A stretch of DNA of 64,000 nucleotides from Diaporthe sp. PMI_573 (GCA_021399435.1 JAJTUP010000002.1:1736001-1800000), one strand, 5' to 3'. Positions 43,944-56,882 are shown, counted from the stretch's first letter. Translations and numbers: made by a program. Notes: generated by a model not told the origin, from the letters alone.

Positions 43944-46421
43944 TCATGACGTGCGTGCTCTGTTGTCGTCGCTCGGTGTCGAGGCGCCCAACTCTGTCGA
44001 CGTTGGTGCGCGCTCCTTCTCAGTGTCCACTTGCTCCCTCGCACGGTCGTGACCCTGCCCCTCAAGGCCTGACGCGGGCCTGGCACGATCATCCGTATGC
44101 CTCGGCTCCCTCGCCCTCTCCTTCTCCGCCCGCGCAAACTTTTTAGCCCTTCTCCTCCGGTCCGCCGACTCCCTCCACCCGGCGCCCCATGTGATGGTGG
44201 CCCATAGTCCTCCAGCGCTGCACATGAGAAACGCGGCACTGATGGTGCTGAACCAGCCGACGCCGATGCTCTCCACTGCGGGCAGCACGACGCCGGTGCC
44301 CAAGCACCCGAACAGGTAGCGCACGACGTAGTTGCCCGAGATGACGTCGCTGCCCTGGCCCGGCATGACGTCTAGGCAGTACGTGTTGAGGCTGGGGAAA
44401 CAGAACAGCTGCGCCACGCCCTGCAGGAACAGCACGATGACAGCCAGCGGGATCCCGCCGACGTTCTTTTCCACGCTCCACCCGTAGATCAGCACGCAGC
44501 CCGGGATCACCAGGCCCATGAACGGAAGTGCCGAGCGCATCCTGTCCTCGGGCACCCGTTTACCCCCCGTCTTCCTGATGTATTTCTTCACCACGTAGTC
44601 GGCATACCGCCCTCCGACAAAGGTCCCCAGCAGGTAGCCCGCCCCCGGGGCTAGGTAGAATAGGCCGGACTGCATGGGTGTCGTCAGGCCGAAGCGTGGG
44701 TTGAGGACGTACTAAGGTAATCCAGAGTCAGCAGCTGTGTTAGGATCGCTTTCCACCAATAGCTAGTCTCCGAGGCTAGAATCTAACAAGGGGGGTTCAC
44801 GTAGGTACTGAGACAACTCGTCGGCGTGGTAATTCCACATCCTTTCAGTGTGTGAAAAAAGATTGTTCGAAATCTGCTTACGCGGATGGGTGTGAGTAGT
44901 GAGTACATGTTCCAGACGAGGGATGAAGAGGCCACTCCGGTCAGGATCCTAGCGACTCCGGTCAGTATTTCGAGTTTGCTTGAGGTGAGGGAAACAAGCA
45001 GAACCATGAGAGGCAGCTCATGACGGCCCCAGCTGCCCTGCCTCTACACATATCAAGCAGGGTGAAATGATACGACGTGGTGAAAGGTTTCCGACTTACA
45101 AATTCGGGTACAACAGGAAAAGCTTAAGCACCCTCCAGGGGTTGACCATGTTCGCAAGCACCTGCGCCTTTCTCTTCGTACTCAAGCCCTCGAGATCGTC
45201 ATACTTCTTGTGGTGTATTGTCTCGGGCAGCAGAAAGAAAGTCCCCAACGCCGCCACGCCCGCGAGAGCGGCCTGCAGCCAGAAAATGACGGTCCAGTCG
45301 GTATAGGTGACGATGATGCCCCCTATGAATGGGCCGATGGCCGGCCCGACCAGAGTCCCGCTGAGGAACCACCCCATTGCGGTGGCTCGTTCCGTGGGCC
45401 GGAATATGTCTCTTGGGCCAGGTGTCAGCCGAAATCAGAGGAATGCTCTTCTCTCTTATTTTCTTTCCCCCGAAGAACGACGGAAACGCAGGACATGATA
45501 TTGTTGGGCACACATACTGTAGACATGCAGATCCAACGAGGAGAAACGCAGTGCCCTCAAAAGCCGTCAAGATGCGGAAGATGAAGAAGGCAGCCAAGTT
45601 GGGCGCCAGTGCTGTCCCGATGCTACATCCGAGGAAGAGAACCGCCGTTGTACAGGTGATCTATACGTTCGCCACAAAGAGAGGTCAGCCACCACAGTGT
45701 CCCTTTCTCGGCCGGCCGAGTCCTTTCACAGCGACAACCCACGCGCGCAAACACAGACCCACGCTTGACGCTAAGAAGCGTAACTCTCTCTGAAAATCCA
45801 AAAAAGGGGAAGAGAAAAGAGACTCACGCTCTTCCTCCCCCAGACTTCACTAAAAGGACCCCAGACGATGGGCGAGAGACCCATAAAGAGCATATAAAGG
45901 GCATTGGACAGGCCGATGATGGATCCGTTGGTCTTAAACGTGGCGGCGACCTCAGGGACGGCCGACAGCACAGTGGTGGACGAGATGGGCGCGAGGAAGG
46001 CACAGTACGACAGCAGGGCGACGATGACCAGCTTTCGGTGCTGCGGGATCCGGTCGTAAACCGAGTCCGGGACCTCGACGAAGGACGTGTAGTGCTCGAC
46101 GGGGTTGTCCGGCCCGAGCGAGACGTTGGTCGAGACGCGCGCCACGGGGCTGCCGCCGGGGCTCTGCGCCCGCCGGGCCAGGGAGCCACCAGCCCTCGAG
46201 CTTGCGGTGCTGTGCCGGCGGGAGGAAGAGGGGGTAGACGACGATGACGAGGACGAGTTGTCCCCTGAGTGTTCCGAGGCCGAGAGGGTTGTCGAGTGGC
46301 GGTCCCCTTCCTTCTCGATTCGTCCGGCTTCTAGGTCATGTTCGTACCCGTCGTGGTGTTGCCGACTGTGCTGCTCTCCCACGGCAGGTAAATGGGGTGG
46401 TTTCTCGGTCCTGGCCATCAT
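43944..46421 (-). CDS. MFS drug:H+ antiporter-type (DHA1) transporter, 627 aa
   Basis: Five exons on the minus strand: 46421-45828, 45660-45518, 45411-45100, 44948-44882 and 44711-43944. Residues 1-128 are hydrophilic, with a Ser run (about 56-62). Twelve helices follow, the first at about 131-155. Motif A-like GPFSEVWGRKS lies at 188-198 after helix 2. The antiporter motif C, GTLVGPAIGPFIGG (264-277), lies in helix 5. Conserved joins such as LVWNMYSLLTPIR|YVLNPRFGL confirm the splice sites. It should export small molecules across the plasma membrane by proton exchange, as Qdr/Tpo-like DHA1 proteins do; the substrate is unknown. The 67-nt fourth exon begins at an AG (GCTAG) just after a near-copy of its own first bases, so alternative acceptors exist. 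The charged C-terminal tail (about 75 residues) is Arg/Glu-rich. No biosynthetic genes adjoin it. Confidence 0.9.
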
Positions 46422-49400
46422 GACGTTTCATGAGATGGGTACTTGGAGAAGCTTCTTTTTTAGAACAAGGGGGAAACAGCAAGGGTATCATCGCAGGCGA
46501 GACTTCTCGTTTGCCTAAGAAACGTCAACAGATCTTCCGAAACTGAGAAGATGGTACATATAAGGTGGTACATATAAGGTGGGCAAGAACGACAATATAG
46601 TCGGGAAAATCCCGTCTCTCGGGCCAAAGCCGGACGGAATGGAGCCAAGACGATGTAGTCTGGGGGAGGTTCCCACCGATGGGGAGACGATATCGCAGCG
46701 GTAGTGCAGGGCTGGACCGAGACGGCCAAGGGTGGAGAAGAGAAGGAATGGCTAGCCAGGGGGGATCCACCGTCTGTATGGTGACAGCAAGGCACTCGCC
46801 TTATCTAGACTACTAGACTGTATTCGCTCCTGTGCATGTGTGTGTGTATGTGTGCGCGCGCGAGGTGGCATTTTGTGTCCAGGAGGGCGGGTCCCCCAGA
46901 CCCATAAAGAGTCATCAGCTGCCCGGCAGCGATAGATCCGCCGTGAATCGTGGATAGATTCCTGTTTCGACCCAAAGATAGGCCGATGCCCGGAAAAGTC
47001 TACCTTTTCCTTGCCCCCAGACAGACAGGTTGATTGACTGACACAATGACACCGACTTGAATGACGGTTGCGGTCCGAGTATCGGTGGACAAGCGGCAAG
47101 CAGAAGTTGGCCACCAGGTCCGGCTCGAAGACCAAGGCCAGCACGTAGCCAGACAGGGACCGGTTACGTCCCGGGATCAGAGGTTGCAAGCCATGACTGG
47201 GCGGCCGTTGACTAACACGAGTTAGCGGCATGAGAGCGCTGTAGGAAGGGCAAAAAAAAATAGCAGGATCTGCACCATGCCGGGGGTGGTCGCCGTAGAC
47301 ACAAATCCAGCCTGTTCCTGGTGTCATGGTAGCCGTTATCCGCGGCCTATTGCCGTGACATAGCCGCGCAGCAGATAGCCTAATAGGGCCCAGTTCACCA
47401 TACCTCTCTCGACATGGTGTAGTCTAACGGCCCCACGGGTGGGACGGCAGTTTGACGGGTGGCGGCTGTTGGTTTCCATGAGATGGCTGGGCGGCCTGCT
47501 CGATCGGTGGTCGTACAGGACAGATCCCGCAGCCACTGACCCTCCTGGGGCTGATGTGCCCGTTTTGCAAGTGACCAGGCGAGCAAGTTGTCAGGTTGTG
47601 AAGCCACCCAAGACTCAACATCAAACAAATGGCGATGGGCTGGAGAAGAGGGCACGGAAAACAGACGACGACGTACAGGGGAAAGGGCCAATGGAAGTTG
47701 TCCGGCTGCTCTCCCGACTTCCGGCCTCGACTGTCCGATTGCGGCTCCGAGTCACGCTGACATTCGGCGTTTTCCTCCTTGGATCGCATCAGGGCGCTTT
47801 GGGAATTACCAAAAGGGCGCGCCAGTCTTAAGGAGCACCTTTCGATGGCCGGATCATCGTAGTGTGCGTGTTGCTGGGCCGGGTCGATGCTGTCAGGACG
47901 GCACAAAGCCGAATGATTCAGAGATCCATGGTCACTAACAGGGAGTTGGCACAGCCGGCAAAAAGGCGGCCGTGTGCCTCTTGTGTACGGGAAACAGTGC
48001 AAAGCACTCCCACGAGGCGGATGGATCCTGTCGTGGCTCATTCAAGTCATCAGTTATGTCGGCATCCGGACTCTCAGCCGAGTAGCACAATCCCACAACG
48101 TTTTGACGGGTCGAGCCAGCACGACCGTGTCACATCCCTTGAAACCACAAACCACGGCATGTTGACCAGCACGAACCAGACACCACGCAGGACGGCTCAA
48201 CTCCTACCCAGTGGATCAAGAGACCGGTGGCCTTGAGAAAGACATGCTTACCTTCGATACGGCAATCTAGATGTCACGACTCACCCGCCACGATATGCCA
48301 AGCAGAGCTGCTAATCCAGCCCGTCCACCTGTCCCGCCCGGCCTGCTCACATCATTCATACACACGGCAAATAAACTTATTCTTGACCTTGGGCAACATG
48401 TCTTATAAACCCGGACCGAACTCTGTGGAACTCGCGGGAAAAGAAAAGAGCGTGCGTGCCAGACCCAGGTGGAAGTATTCTCCAGACGAAGTCACACGAA
48501 ACGAGACAAGAGCATCCATCTTTCAGCCTCAAGCAGCCTCATCGCAGCCACACATGCCTCGGAACTGTAAAGGAGCCCAGACACGCCTGTCTGCCTTCCA
48601 TCTATATACATATACATGTATACCTTTCCCACAAACAGCCCTGAAAAGCCGTGCCTAGTATCGCCTCCAACAAGCCCCGAAAGGGAACCGAGCATCCCCC
48701 CCCTACACCGACTGCGGCTACTCAGGCGTCAGGACGCCGCCATCTCTCCCGTCTATAACTCTTGTTCCTCTTTCTCGCTCAGTCCGGCGCCTCGGATCAC
48801 GGTGCCGAGCTATAGCAGGTCGGCGGCAGGTGGACGCCCCGGCAGTGTTTTTCGGGCCCCCCTTTTCTCCGACCTTCATCACCCACCCCCGAACAATGCC
48901 AACACCGCGGCCAGGCCGGGCCAGACTACTGTGCAGGCCGTGCGTGGTCCACCATATATGCTCACACGTGTACTGCGGAGCTAGCCGGTCCCCACGCACT
49001 TCCGCAAATGCTTGGTAGCGGCAAATCACTGGCATGCATAGGTCGAGAGCATCCGGAGAGGCGGTCAGGCAAAGGCACGGCTGGCCTTCGACACCAGTTC
49101 GTAAGATCCCATTCTCACCGACTCGACGAGGTTCGACATCAAAATAAAGGACAGAAGCCGAAGCCGGGCTCGCGGGGGAAATCAATGTTCGATTTGCCCT
49201 CGCAGTTCCTCTCATATTTGCAGGTATCTTCTAGGTAACCTATCAATCAGCTGTTCTCCAGAAACAACATGAGTTAAAGCAAAAGCAGCCGCCTAAGCCC
49301 CCCTGTCTTCTCCCTCTTAGCAAAACAAAAAGGTATGGCCAGTTACTCAAAACCAGGAAAAAGGCGGCAGCAAAGGATAGCAATCAAGAGCCCATCGATG

Positions 49401-49921
49401 TTGTCACTTCCCACCAGCTCCGATCTCCCTCGCGAAGCCAGATACTCGAAAACAAGACCTGATGCCAGGAGTGCCTCGCCGACCGTAAGACAACACTTCC
49501 TCCCACTTCCCTCTTGTGCAATAGAAGTAACGACTGCGCGAAATCAAATGGGTAATCGTTCGTAAATGGGTATGCTGTCGCGAATTCGGAAATTCCTCTT
49601 GGATGTATTGAGGTGTCGTAAGCAGGCGGATTTTGTTTTGAATTGTCAAAAGTCCGTAAGAATCGAAATAGCGCTTCCCCCCCCACCCCTCCGAGTCTTC
49701 ATCTGGTTGACCCTGCCAAATGTGACCAGAGACTCTTCAAAAAATCGTCCCCCTCCCCGCTCGGGGACAAACGCTTACTGAATGGGCGGTTCCCTGGGCG
49801 TTGCCCGCTCTCACACCTGCGGTGGCTTCGAGGCCGGTCCCATGAACCTCCCGATCCTTTCAGCTGCCTGCCAATGATGACAAGGACAACTGCGAACCTC
49901 GCAGGCTCTCACCACGCGCAG
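46422..49921. other. intergenic region upstream of the MFS gene
   Basis: No gene is supported. It holds a 14-bp direct duplication close to the MFS promoter (separate entry), a GT/CG-rich alternating purine-pyrimidine run at about 46833-46862, and pyrimidine-rich sequence further right. The right end should include the 3' untranslated region of the Ser/Pro-rich protein gene. Confidence 0.55.
46552..46579 (-). repeat. 14-bp direct duplication containing a TATA-like core
   Basis: GGTACATATAAGGT occurs twice back to back, about 130-160 bp upstream of the MFS start codon. On the gene's strand each copy reads ACCTTATATGTACC, so the core promoter may carry two TATA-like elements. Confidence 0.7.
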
Positions 49922-51052
49922 CTAGCGCGACGGCGCCCCCTCCACGGGGCTGATTGGGATGCTCCTAATCCCGTTGAGGTCAGAGCCCGTTCTTCCGAGT
50001 GCCTGACTCATCGTTTCGACATTGATCTCTCCAGGAAGGCCAATTGCCGGTATGGATGGCGACATGGACAGGTTCGTCGACACCGGACTGGCCAGGGGTT
50101 TCCGGCTGGGTGATGTTTCCATGCCTCTCAATGACCCCGTTTTGCTACGTGGTGGTGAGGCTCCACCGGCCGAAGAGACGGGCGAGCGGATAGGTGACGG
50201 TGATCGATTGACACCACCACCCACAGAGGAAAGGCTGGTGAGACCGGCGAGGTGGATAGATTCCCGCGACCCGCCCAGCCCGGCATGGCCCTGGTGCTCG
50301 GCCTGGACCACATCCGCAAAGCTGATGAAGCTCAGCCGACGGACGTCGACGTTGTCGAGGCTGCCGTAGTTGCTGCCGGAGTCGGTGTGATCGTGCACTG
50401 GCCTGAAGTCTGAGGCGGCCAGGCTGGAGGCCAGGTCGTCCTGCCAGCTATTGGAGAGGTGGTCTGGGACGCCAGTGACCGCGACAGCGGCAGGTTGATG
50501 GCTCGAGTGGGTAATAATCTCAACGGAATCGGGGTCGAGATGGTCATCGGTGATGGCCTTGGAGGCATCGTCAAGGACAGACGGCACGTGGTTCTCGGTT
50601 ATGATATGACTAGGGATCGCAGGCGAGTTAGGGACATGTGCGGCCTCCTGGACATCGCGCTCGAATATCTGGCTGCCGGCCGGTGACGCAAGCCTCGGAG
50701 ACGAAGAAGCCCCGCGACCTGGGGAGGATGGCGTCTGGATAGGCGAGGTTGTAGATTGTCGTGTCGGAGGGTTCCTGGTCTGTTTGCTCGTGCCACTAGC
50801 AGCATTGGCGGCGGGATCTGATCTTGATGGTGTCTTGACGGGCTCGTCCGTCTTCTTCTTGCCGAGCCCGAACAGCCCTCGCATCTTGTTTTTCTTTTCA
50901 TGCTCATTAGCACCCTCCACAGCAGCCCCCGTAGTTGCCTCGGTCCGTACCTTCTCAGCCTTCTGCGACTTCGGCTCGAACGGCTCAGCTAGCGCCGGGG
51001 CGGGTTGACTCGACGAGCCGCCCTGCAGCGGCGCGGTGCTGGCGAGACTCAT
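49922..51052 (-). CDS. Ser/Pro-rich disordered protein, 376 aa
   Basis: A single exon from ATG at 51052 to a TAG at 49922-49924. The sequence is dominated by Ser, Pro, Ala and Gly with many SP and basic-SP sites, so most of it should be disordered and phosphorylated. A basic patch (KKNKMRGLFGLGKKK, residues about 53-67) could be a nuclear signal or membrane-contact site. The only strongly conserved-looking island is VDVRRLSFISFADVVQAEHQ (about 236-255), which I associate with uncharacterised serine-proline-rich proteins of filamentous ascomycetes. No enzyme domain, signal peptide or transmembrane helix is seen. Function unknown. Confidence 0.8.
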   Translation of the reverse strand: MSLASTAPLQGGSSSQPAPALAEPFEPKSQKAEKVRTEATTGAAVEGANEHEKKNKMRGLFGLGKKKTDEPVKTPSRSDPAANAASGTSKQTRNPPTRQSTTSPIQTPSSPGRGASSSPRLASPAGSQIFERDVQEAAHVPNSPAIPSHIITENHVPSVLDDASKAITDDHLDPDSVEIITHSSHQPAAVAVTGVPDHLSNSWQDDLASSLAASDFRPVHDHTDSGSNYGSLDNVDVRRLSFISFADVVQAEHQGHAGLGGSRESIHLAGLTSLSSVGGGVNRSPSPIRSPVSSAGGASPPRSKTGSLRGMETSPSRKPLASPVSTNLSMSPSIPAIGLPGEINVETMSQALGRTGSDLNGIRSIPISPVEGAPSR

Positions 51053-54000
51053 CGTAGGTGCAGGGGACTAGGTTCAAGCTGCGGTCTTGCAGGGCAGAGC
51101 AGGAGGATACCGTTGCGGGGAGGTATCCGAGAGAGTGGTCGGCGCGGGAAAGTGTCTCAGTCTCAGGTTGAGTGTTGGAAGCTTGCAGTATGCCGGATCT
51201 GCGGGAAAATCTGCAGGAAGCAAACGGTATATGTCAACAAACAGTGTCTCCTGAGGGCGGACGGGTGGTGTCACAATGGCGGGTGCTGATTGGGACGGGG
51301 CGAGAGAGTGGAGAGATAAGCGAAGGGAAAGAGAGCAAGCAAGGAGGGGGAATGAACGGTGATGTGGGTAGGAGACTATCGCCAACAAGCACCTGCGGCG
51401 GCGTGTGACCTGAAAAAAAGGTCGAAAGGTCCCAGTGGGCGGCTCGCCGGCCTGGAAGCATCCCAAGATAGAAAGAGATCGTGACCAATCCTGCCGCTCG
51501 CAGGCTGCTCCTCCGGGGCGCACTGGGGCCTTCTGCCGCCCAGATGCGGTCGCTCCCCACCGCTGCAAGAAGGAACAAGGCAGTGGGAAGGAAGCGATTC
51601 GATTCGATGTGACTTACGCACCTCCAAGCAAGGACACACGTTGCTGTCCCAGTCAACTGAACAAGACAAGACCCGGGGAGTGCAGGGTGTGCTGTGGGTT
51701 CCGGGCTCTCGAGATGGATGCAGGACGGGTCTGGAAGCCACTAAACGACAACTCGCAGTGGGTCCGCCGAGAAGCTGCAGGAGGGAGAGACAAGGAAGTC
51801 TTGCTGCAGGCTCAGTGATCTAGACCAGGCTCAGGCTCAGGAAAGAGCACAGTCGTTGATTGCGGGCGGGTCGGGCGCGTTTGTTGGGTGTGCATTCGGG
51901 GTCGCACTGACCGTTGTCGTTAATCGTGGTCGGCGTCGTCGTCACCGTTGCTTTTCGCCCGGCAGAGAGCAAGCGGCCAGGTTTTGGAATTCAGGCGGGC
52001 CTAGACCTGTCCTGCTCTTTCTCTCGGCTCAAATATGCTGGTAAAGATATGTCGGGGACGTTGAATGTGCGACCCTGCAGTAGACCATGTATGTAGGTTA
52101 GTTAGATGTCTTGCAGGTCAAGTGCGAGCAAGGATGGACAGGTGTGCCAGGACGGGACGAAGGCGCGAGTAGCCAGAGATGGGCGGGTGTCAGATGGTGG
52201 GATATATCATGGGAACGGCGTCGAGAGATATCTGATGAAAGCGCCTCTCGGGGGCCCGGCGGGTGGATAGAAAGAAAGACTAAGAGAGGACCGAGAGTGC
52301 AAGCTCGACCTGATGGAAAGCTTCGATAGGTTTGGGTAACTTGGGGCTTGGCACGGGCAACAGGGAGGGGCCGTGGGCAGGAGACGGGGGCCCTGGCAGA
52401 TCAACGGTACGTACCTACCCAGGTAGACACCTACCCAGAAAGTTGGTTGGGCAGGCGGGGGCTGGCTGCACAAAGGCAGAACAGGTGGTCTCGGGGAAAC
52501 GATCAACGATCAAGATGACGAGCAGTACGGATACAGGGCCCACTACTTTGTTTCTCGTCTCTAAGCCCTACGTATCACAACAGTGTACCTAGAGTACTGG
52601 TTTTCCCACAGCCTGACAGGCAGCAATAGTGGATTGGACTAGGGAGAACAGGCACGGCCGCCCAGTCCCCACGGGGTACGTGCCATCTATCTATCACCTA
52701 TCCACCACAACAAAGTACCTACCTACAGTACCTAGGTACCTTGGTAGTCACTACATGCAACTCACATGGCTGCCCGTTTATGAAAAGTCCGCGGCATGTT
52801 TCTTCGGTGCCACCCGACCAACAACAGCCGACCGGCCAGTCTCCGAGAATAACAGTGCACACATATAAAATAGAGTTTTGCGGGAGTTGAGGGGGCATTG
52901 CCGCTCTGCACAGCTGACCCCCTACGTAATCTCCAATCTCCCACGGGGCACATGCACCTCATCCTCCAGCTCCATCCAAGGCCTGCAAGCCAGGAACGAA
53001 CATGCGAGGGGGCTGCCTAGAGCCTGAAGCCCGCCCGACCCGACTCGCTGGCTGGTCAATTCGGTCCCGACTCACCGCAGTCACCTGCGAAAGCTCGTAT
53101 AATGGCACTGAATGGCATCTCGCCCACGATTATGAGCACGAGTATTACCATCATAGCTCAGCCATGGGCTGCTCGAGAACGTTGCTTGGCACCTTGCCGA
53201 AAGCTTATTGACAAAACATTTGTTTCCTGCATCTTCCTCTCTCTTTCTTCTTCCCCGGGGCTCCTCAACGTCGCTCCGTCGGTCGCTGTGTTGCTGTCTC
53301 CTCCCTTCGACACCGAACCGAACCTGACACCGACCCGCCACACACACACCTCCCTCCGCCCTGCTTCGCCTTGCCTTGATTGCACCCCCATGCTAGGCCC
53401 CATGTTGGGTTTGCATCGTCGTCTCGCCAGTGGCCGCGCCAAAACCAGCTTTGTGCCCCCTGCCGCATGATATTTGGGACCTCCGGGGCTGAGGCGCCTG
53501 CCACACGCTTCAATGCCCCCAAAGGGCTGAACGGTCTCTGCATGAATTTCAGGAGGTGTTTATTCCCAAATGTGGACATGGCCGCCGGCCCCGGGGCACG
53601 TCACTTTTTCTTTCTTTTTTCCTATGGCCGGTATCTTGTTTCTTGAACGGCAAAAATAGATCCTTGCCCTCACATCACAGCATGGCGCAGCACGTACCTC
53701 TGCCGGCGATATAGACAGTCCCCAGGTCTTAAGTCTTAACTAGCCTACTGAGTGTTTGATGGAGGGACTTCCATCACACACTATACGGGTAGACCACGAT
53801 GTCTATCGCTGACTGAAGCCAAGAGCGCCCGCGAGCCCTCACTCGTGCAGCTGGTGACCAGTGTCCCACTCAGCGTCGTAGCTGAGCATGTGGATATTGG
53901 GCATCACACCGGGCACCTACACTAGATGGCGCCTGGTCAGGCACGCAATGCCTGCCTCGTCTAGCCCCCAGAGAGGGGCATCTGGGCACTCAGCTCTCAG

Positions 54001-55509
54001 GGGCTCGCAAAAGGTCTATTCGGGTGCCAGGATCTTGCTTCTGCCTTGAGATCTTCATGGGTCTTTCCAACAGATCGGAAAGAGAGTAGTAGACAACACA
54101 AGAAAAAAAGAACCAGGGACCCTGATGTCGTCACTGCCTGGGACCAACACCTACTGTGTATCCACTGTCAGTTTGATTCAACCGAGGGGTCGGCGACGGT
54201 GATAGTAAAGGACCGATTCAGTCTCACTCGGCTTCCTGGCGCATTAAACCCCTCCACTTTCCAGGCGGTCATAATCCCACCTCTGTGGACGCAGACCCCC
54301 GAAAGCACACTATCGTTTTTCCGCAACCTCATCTTCTGGAAGCCCTGTTCATCTACCTGTCCCCTTCTCCCGATGCCAATGGGATGAGACACCGGCCGGC
54401 CACGCGGCTTTATTACCAAGCCCGCCGAGCGTCAAGGCACATCCGTTCGACCAAGTAAGCCACCATCCGGGTATTTTCCTCGGGCAAGGACGCATCTATG
54501 CAAGATGCATGTTCCTTTCTGTCCTTCGTGTGGGCCGAAAGATGGCAACCGGCGTGGCCCGTACATGCATTGAAAACATTACCGCTCGTCCCCCACGCCG
54601 CGCCTTAGATGAGTATCGGGCGTGAAGTCTTCGCCTTTTTGCCTTTTGAAATTCCCGAGCGTGCGTCACCACCTACAATGTGGAAACTCCGACGAGGAAG
54701 GGGTTTGAGCTCACTTCATGCGCTCGTCGTCCGGGCCGCGCTGTCGGTAGTGTGCCCATTGAACGCCAACAGATCTGCCATCCATCCGTCCGACGTTCGT
54801 CGATGCATGCTCCGCCTCACTGGAGAACTGAGGACGAACAGCGCGGACCCGAGTCTCACTCCGGACACTGATGGCAATCTCCTCGGGAAGGATATCAATA
54901 ATGATTCGAAACTTTCAACTAGCCGTACCGTGCCACATAAAATCCACACAATATATCCCCGCTTAGACAGACTCGACCCATGCTGTTACGTATTTCTAAC
55001 CAGCAATTTGGGCGAGCGAAAAGACCACCAGAGTGCGCACACCGCTCCCATCGCTGGACCGTCCGACCAACAACTCAAGGCACGCCGACGAAAAACAATT
55101 CCAGTACGTTCGATCCGAGAATAAGAAGCACTCAAACGTGCGCAAAAAGGCCACCGCTGGATCCAACAGCTTGGTGTTTGCCCAACGTCCGCCAACCATC
55201 TTCAACCACAAGGCGTCGCCGCGTAAAACAGGCTCCTACGGTCACAAATGTGCCATGTCTTGCCCTCTTGAGAGGCCATAGCTGAAGAAAGAATCAAAGG
55301 GAGGTATCTGGTCAAAAAGGGAGCCGTAGGCCCTGCGACGCCACAACGCCGTAAACGCCTTGTAACACCCTTCTCTGAAGGGTAGGACCCACCACGCCCC
55401 GAGACTGCACCGCATGCCTCGCATAGTTCAATATGTAGTAGAGGAGCGGCTAGTATGCAATGGTGGCGAGAGCCCCATGGCCACTCACCGCATACATCTA
55501 GCGAGGGCT
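51053..55509. other. intergenic region upstream of the Ser/Pro-rich gene
   Basis: No gene is supported. A long pyrimidine-rich leader is likely next to 51052 on the minus strand. TACC/CCTA-type repeats occur near 52409-52436 and 52713-52742, including a perfect TACCTAGGTA near 52731. Open frames such as 54609-55124 (+) have no domain. The right edge should contain the 3' end of the SAP-like gene. Confidence 0.55.
52713..52745. repeat. TACCTA-rich palindromic cluster
   Basis: Direct and inverted TACC/GGTA units form the palindromes TACCTAGGTA and GGTACC within about 30 bp. The same decamer occurs perfectly at 40811-40820. Confidence 0.7.
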
Positions 55510-56882
55510 CTACTTCCGCAGGACAGCGTCGTAGAAGCTTGCGATGCCGGTGATCGCGGCTCCAACGATGACGCCCTTCCAGCCTCCGTAGATGGCCGAA
55601 TTAATGCGTGCCACGGACGTCTGGTCAGCCCAGCCGCCAAAGGTGACGCCCTGCTGGTAGACCACGTACGTGATGACCGCCTTGGCGATGCTGAAGGTCA
55701 GAGGATCAACGACGGTCTCGGGCTGCGCACTCCTCCTCCCGCGACCAGGCTGCGAGTGCGCAGCCGAGAGGTTGAAGTAGAACCCGAAGAACGAAGGCAC
55801 GACCACGCTAGTGAAAGCCCAGAGCAGCGCCGGGTTCCAGAACGAGCTCGTCAGCAACAGGAACATGTCGGGCACCTCGACGGGGTAGTCAGACGTCCCT
55901 AATGCTGCGATGGCCGGGATGGTGAAGGCGTAGCGGTCCGAGAGGATCTCTTTCCGCAGGTGGTACAGCTCGAACGCGTTGATGCAGAACAGGATCGAGG
56001 TGACGGTGGACAGCGAGTCGCGCGCGTTGTATGCGACCTCCTTGACACCCGAGTCTTCGTACAGAGTCACGACACGCTCGCGGAGCGCGACGGTGCGCTC
56101 GTCGACGACCCGGGCAACGTCAGCCGGCGAGGCGGGGAGCGGAATGCGCCGAGCAAGGGACAGGGCAGGGCCCGGAGTCGCGGAGGTCAGGGCAAGTTCA
56201 GAGTCATCTCTGGTAGCACCTCGTTAGTATGTTCGCCCCTTGTTTACGCAGCCCGTCCCCTGGGCGTGCCACAAGACGCGCCGGGGGAGGGGCAGTACGG
56301 CGCAACTCACCCGGCAGTGGCGGCGATGTTCTGTTCGGCTGCCTTTGCGGCCCTTCGCTTCGTGGTCTTGGGGGCCTCAGCAGGTGGTGGCGCTTCCTTC
56401 TTCACTGGTGACCCTATTGCACGAGCGCGTGCCTGGTAGTAAGGCAGAGTCGCGGGGTTCTTGCCGAACTGGTTCGAGTTCTCAGCGAGGAAGTCGTCAA
56501 GCGCGACCTCGAGATCACTCTTCTTCAAGCCGTCGGTGCTGCAATCAGTAGGGCGTGTTAGTCACCGGACGGCTCCCCTTGCAAGGGACAGACAGTGTGC
56601 ATCTTGGGGCCGGGCATATGGCGACAACGCGCGTCGGTGCTGAGGCGCAACGCAGCCGTGCGAGACGGGCGCGATGCGACAGCTCCAACATCAGGGCTCG
56701 GCCATGAAGCGATGGGCTGGTCATGATGCAAGTCGGCGTGTCGCAAAGAAGTTTCCAACGGGACACGAAAGCTTGAGAAGAAATGAATCCTGGACGTACT
56801 TTTCCAGACCAACAGTCTCGGCCAACTCGAGCAAGTCAGACTTGCGCTGGCCGCGCAGGAAGCTATTCGATGAGCTCGACAT
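55510..56882 (-). CDS. SAP/helix-extension-helix-like domain protein with C-terminal transmembrane helices, 336 aa
   Basis: Three exons on the minus strand: 56882-56800, 56538-56311 and 56209-55510. Residues about 10-60 (KSDLLELAETVGLE...DGLKKSDLEVALDDFL) have the two amphipathic helices and the G-L-x-K-x-x-L turn of SAP-type DNA/chromatin-binding domains. A basic Lys/Ala/Pro linker follows (TTKRRAAKAA, a possible nuclear signal). The C-terminal half has hydrophobic segments around residues 200-245 (MFLLLTSSFW...LLWAFTSVVVPSFFGFYF), 270-285 and 310-328 (GVIVGAAITGIASFY). A chromatin-binding N-terminus plus membrane helices recalls inner nuclear membrane Heh/Man1-type proteins, although no LEM or MSC domain is seen; nuclear-envelope location is inference. 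I recognise it only as an uncharacterised conserved protein of filamentous ascomycetes. Confidence 0.78.
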
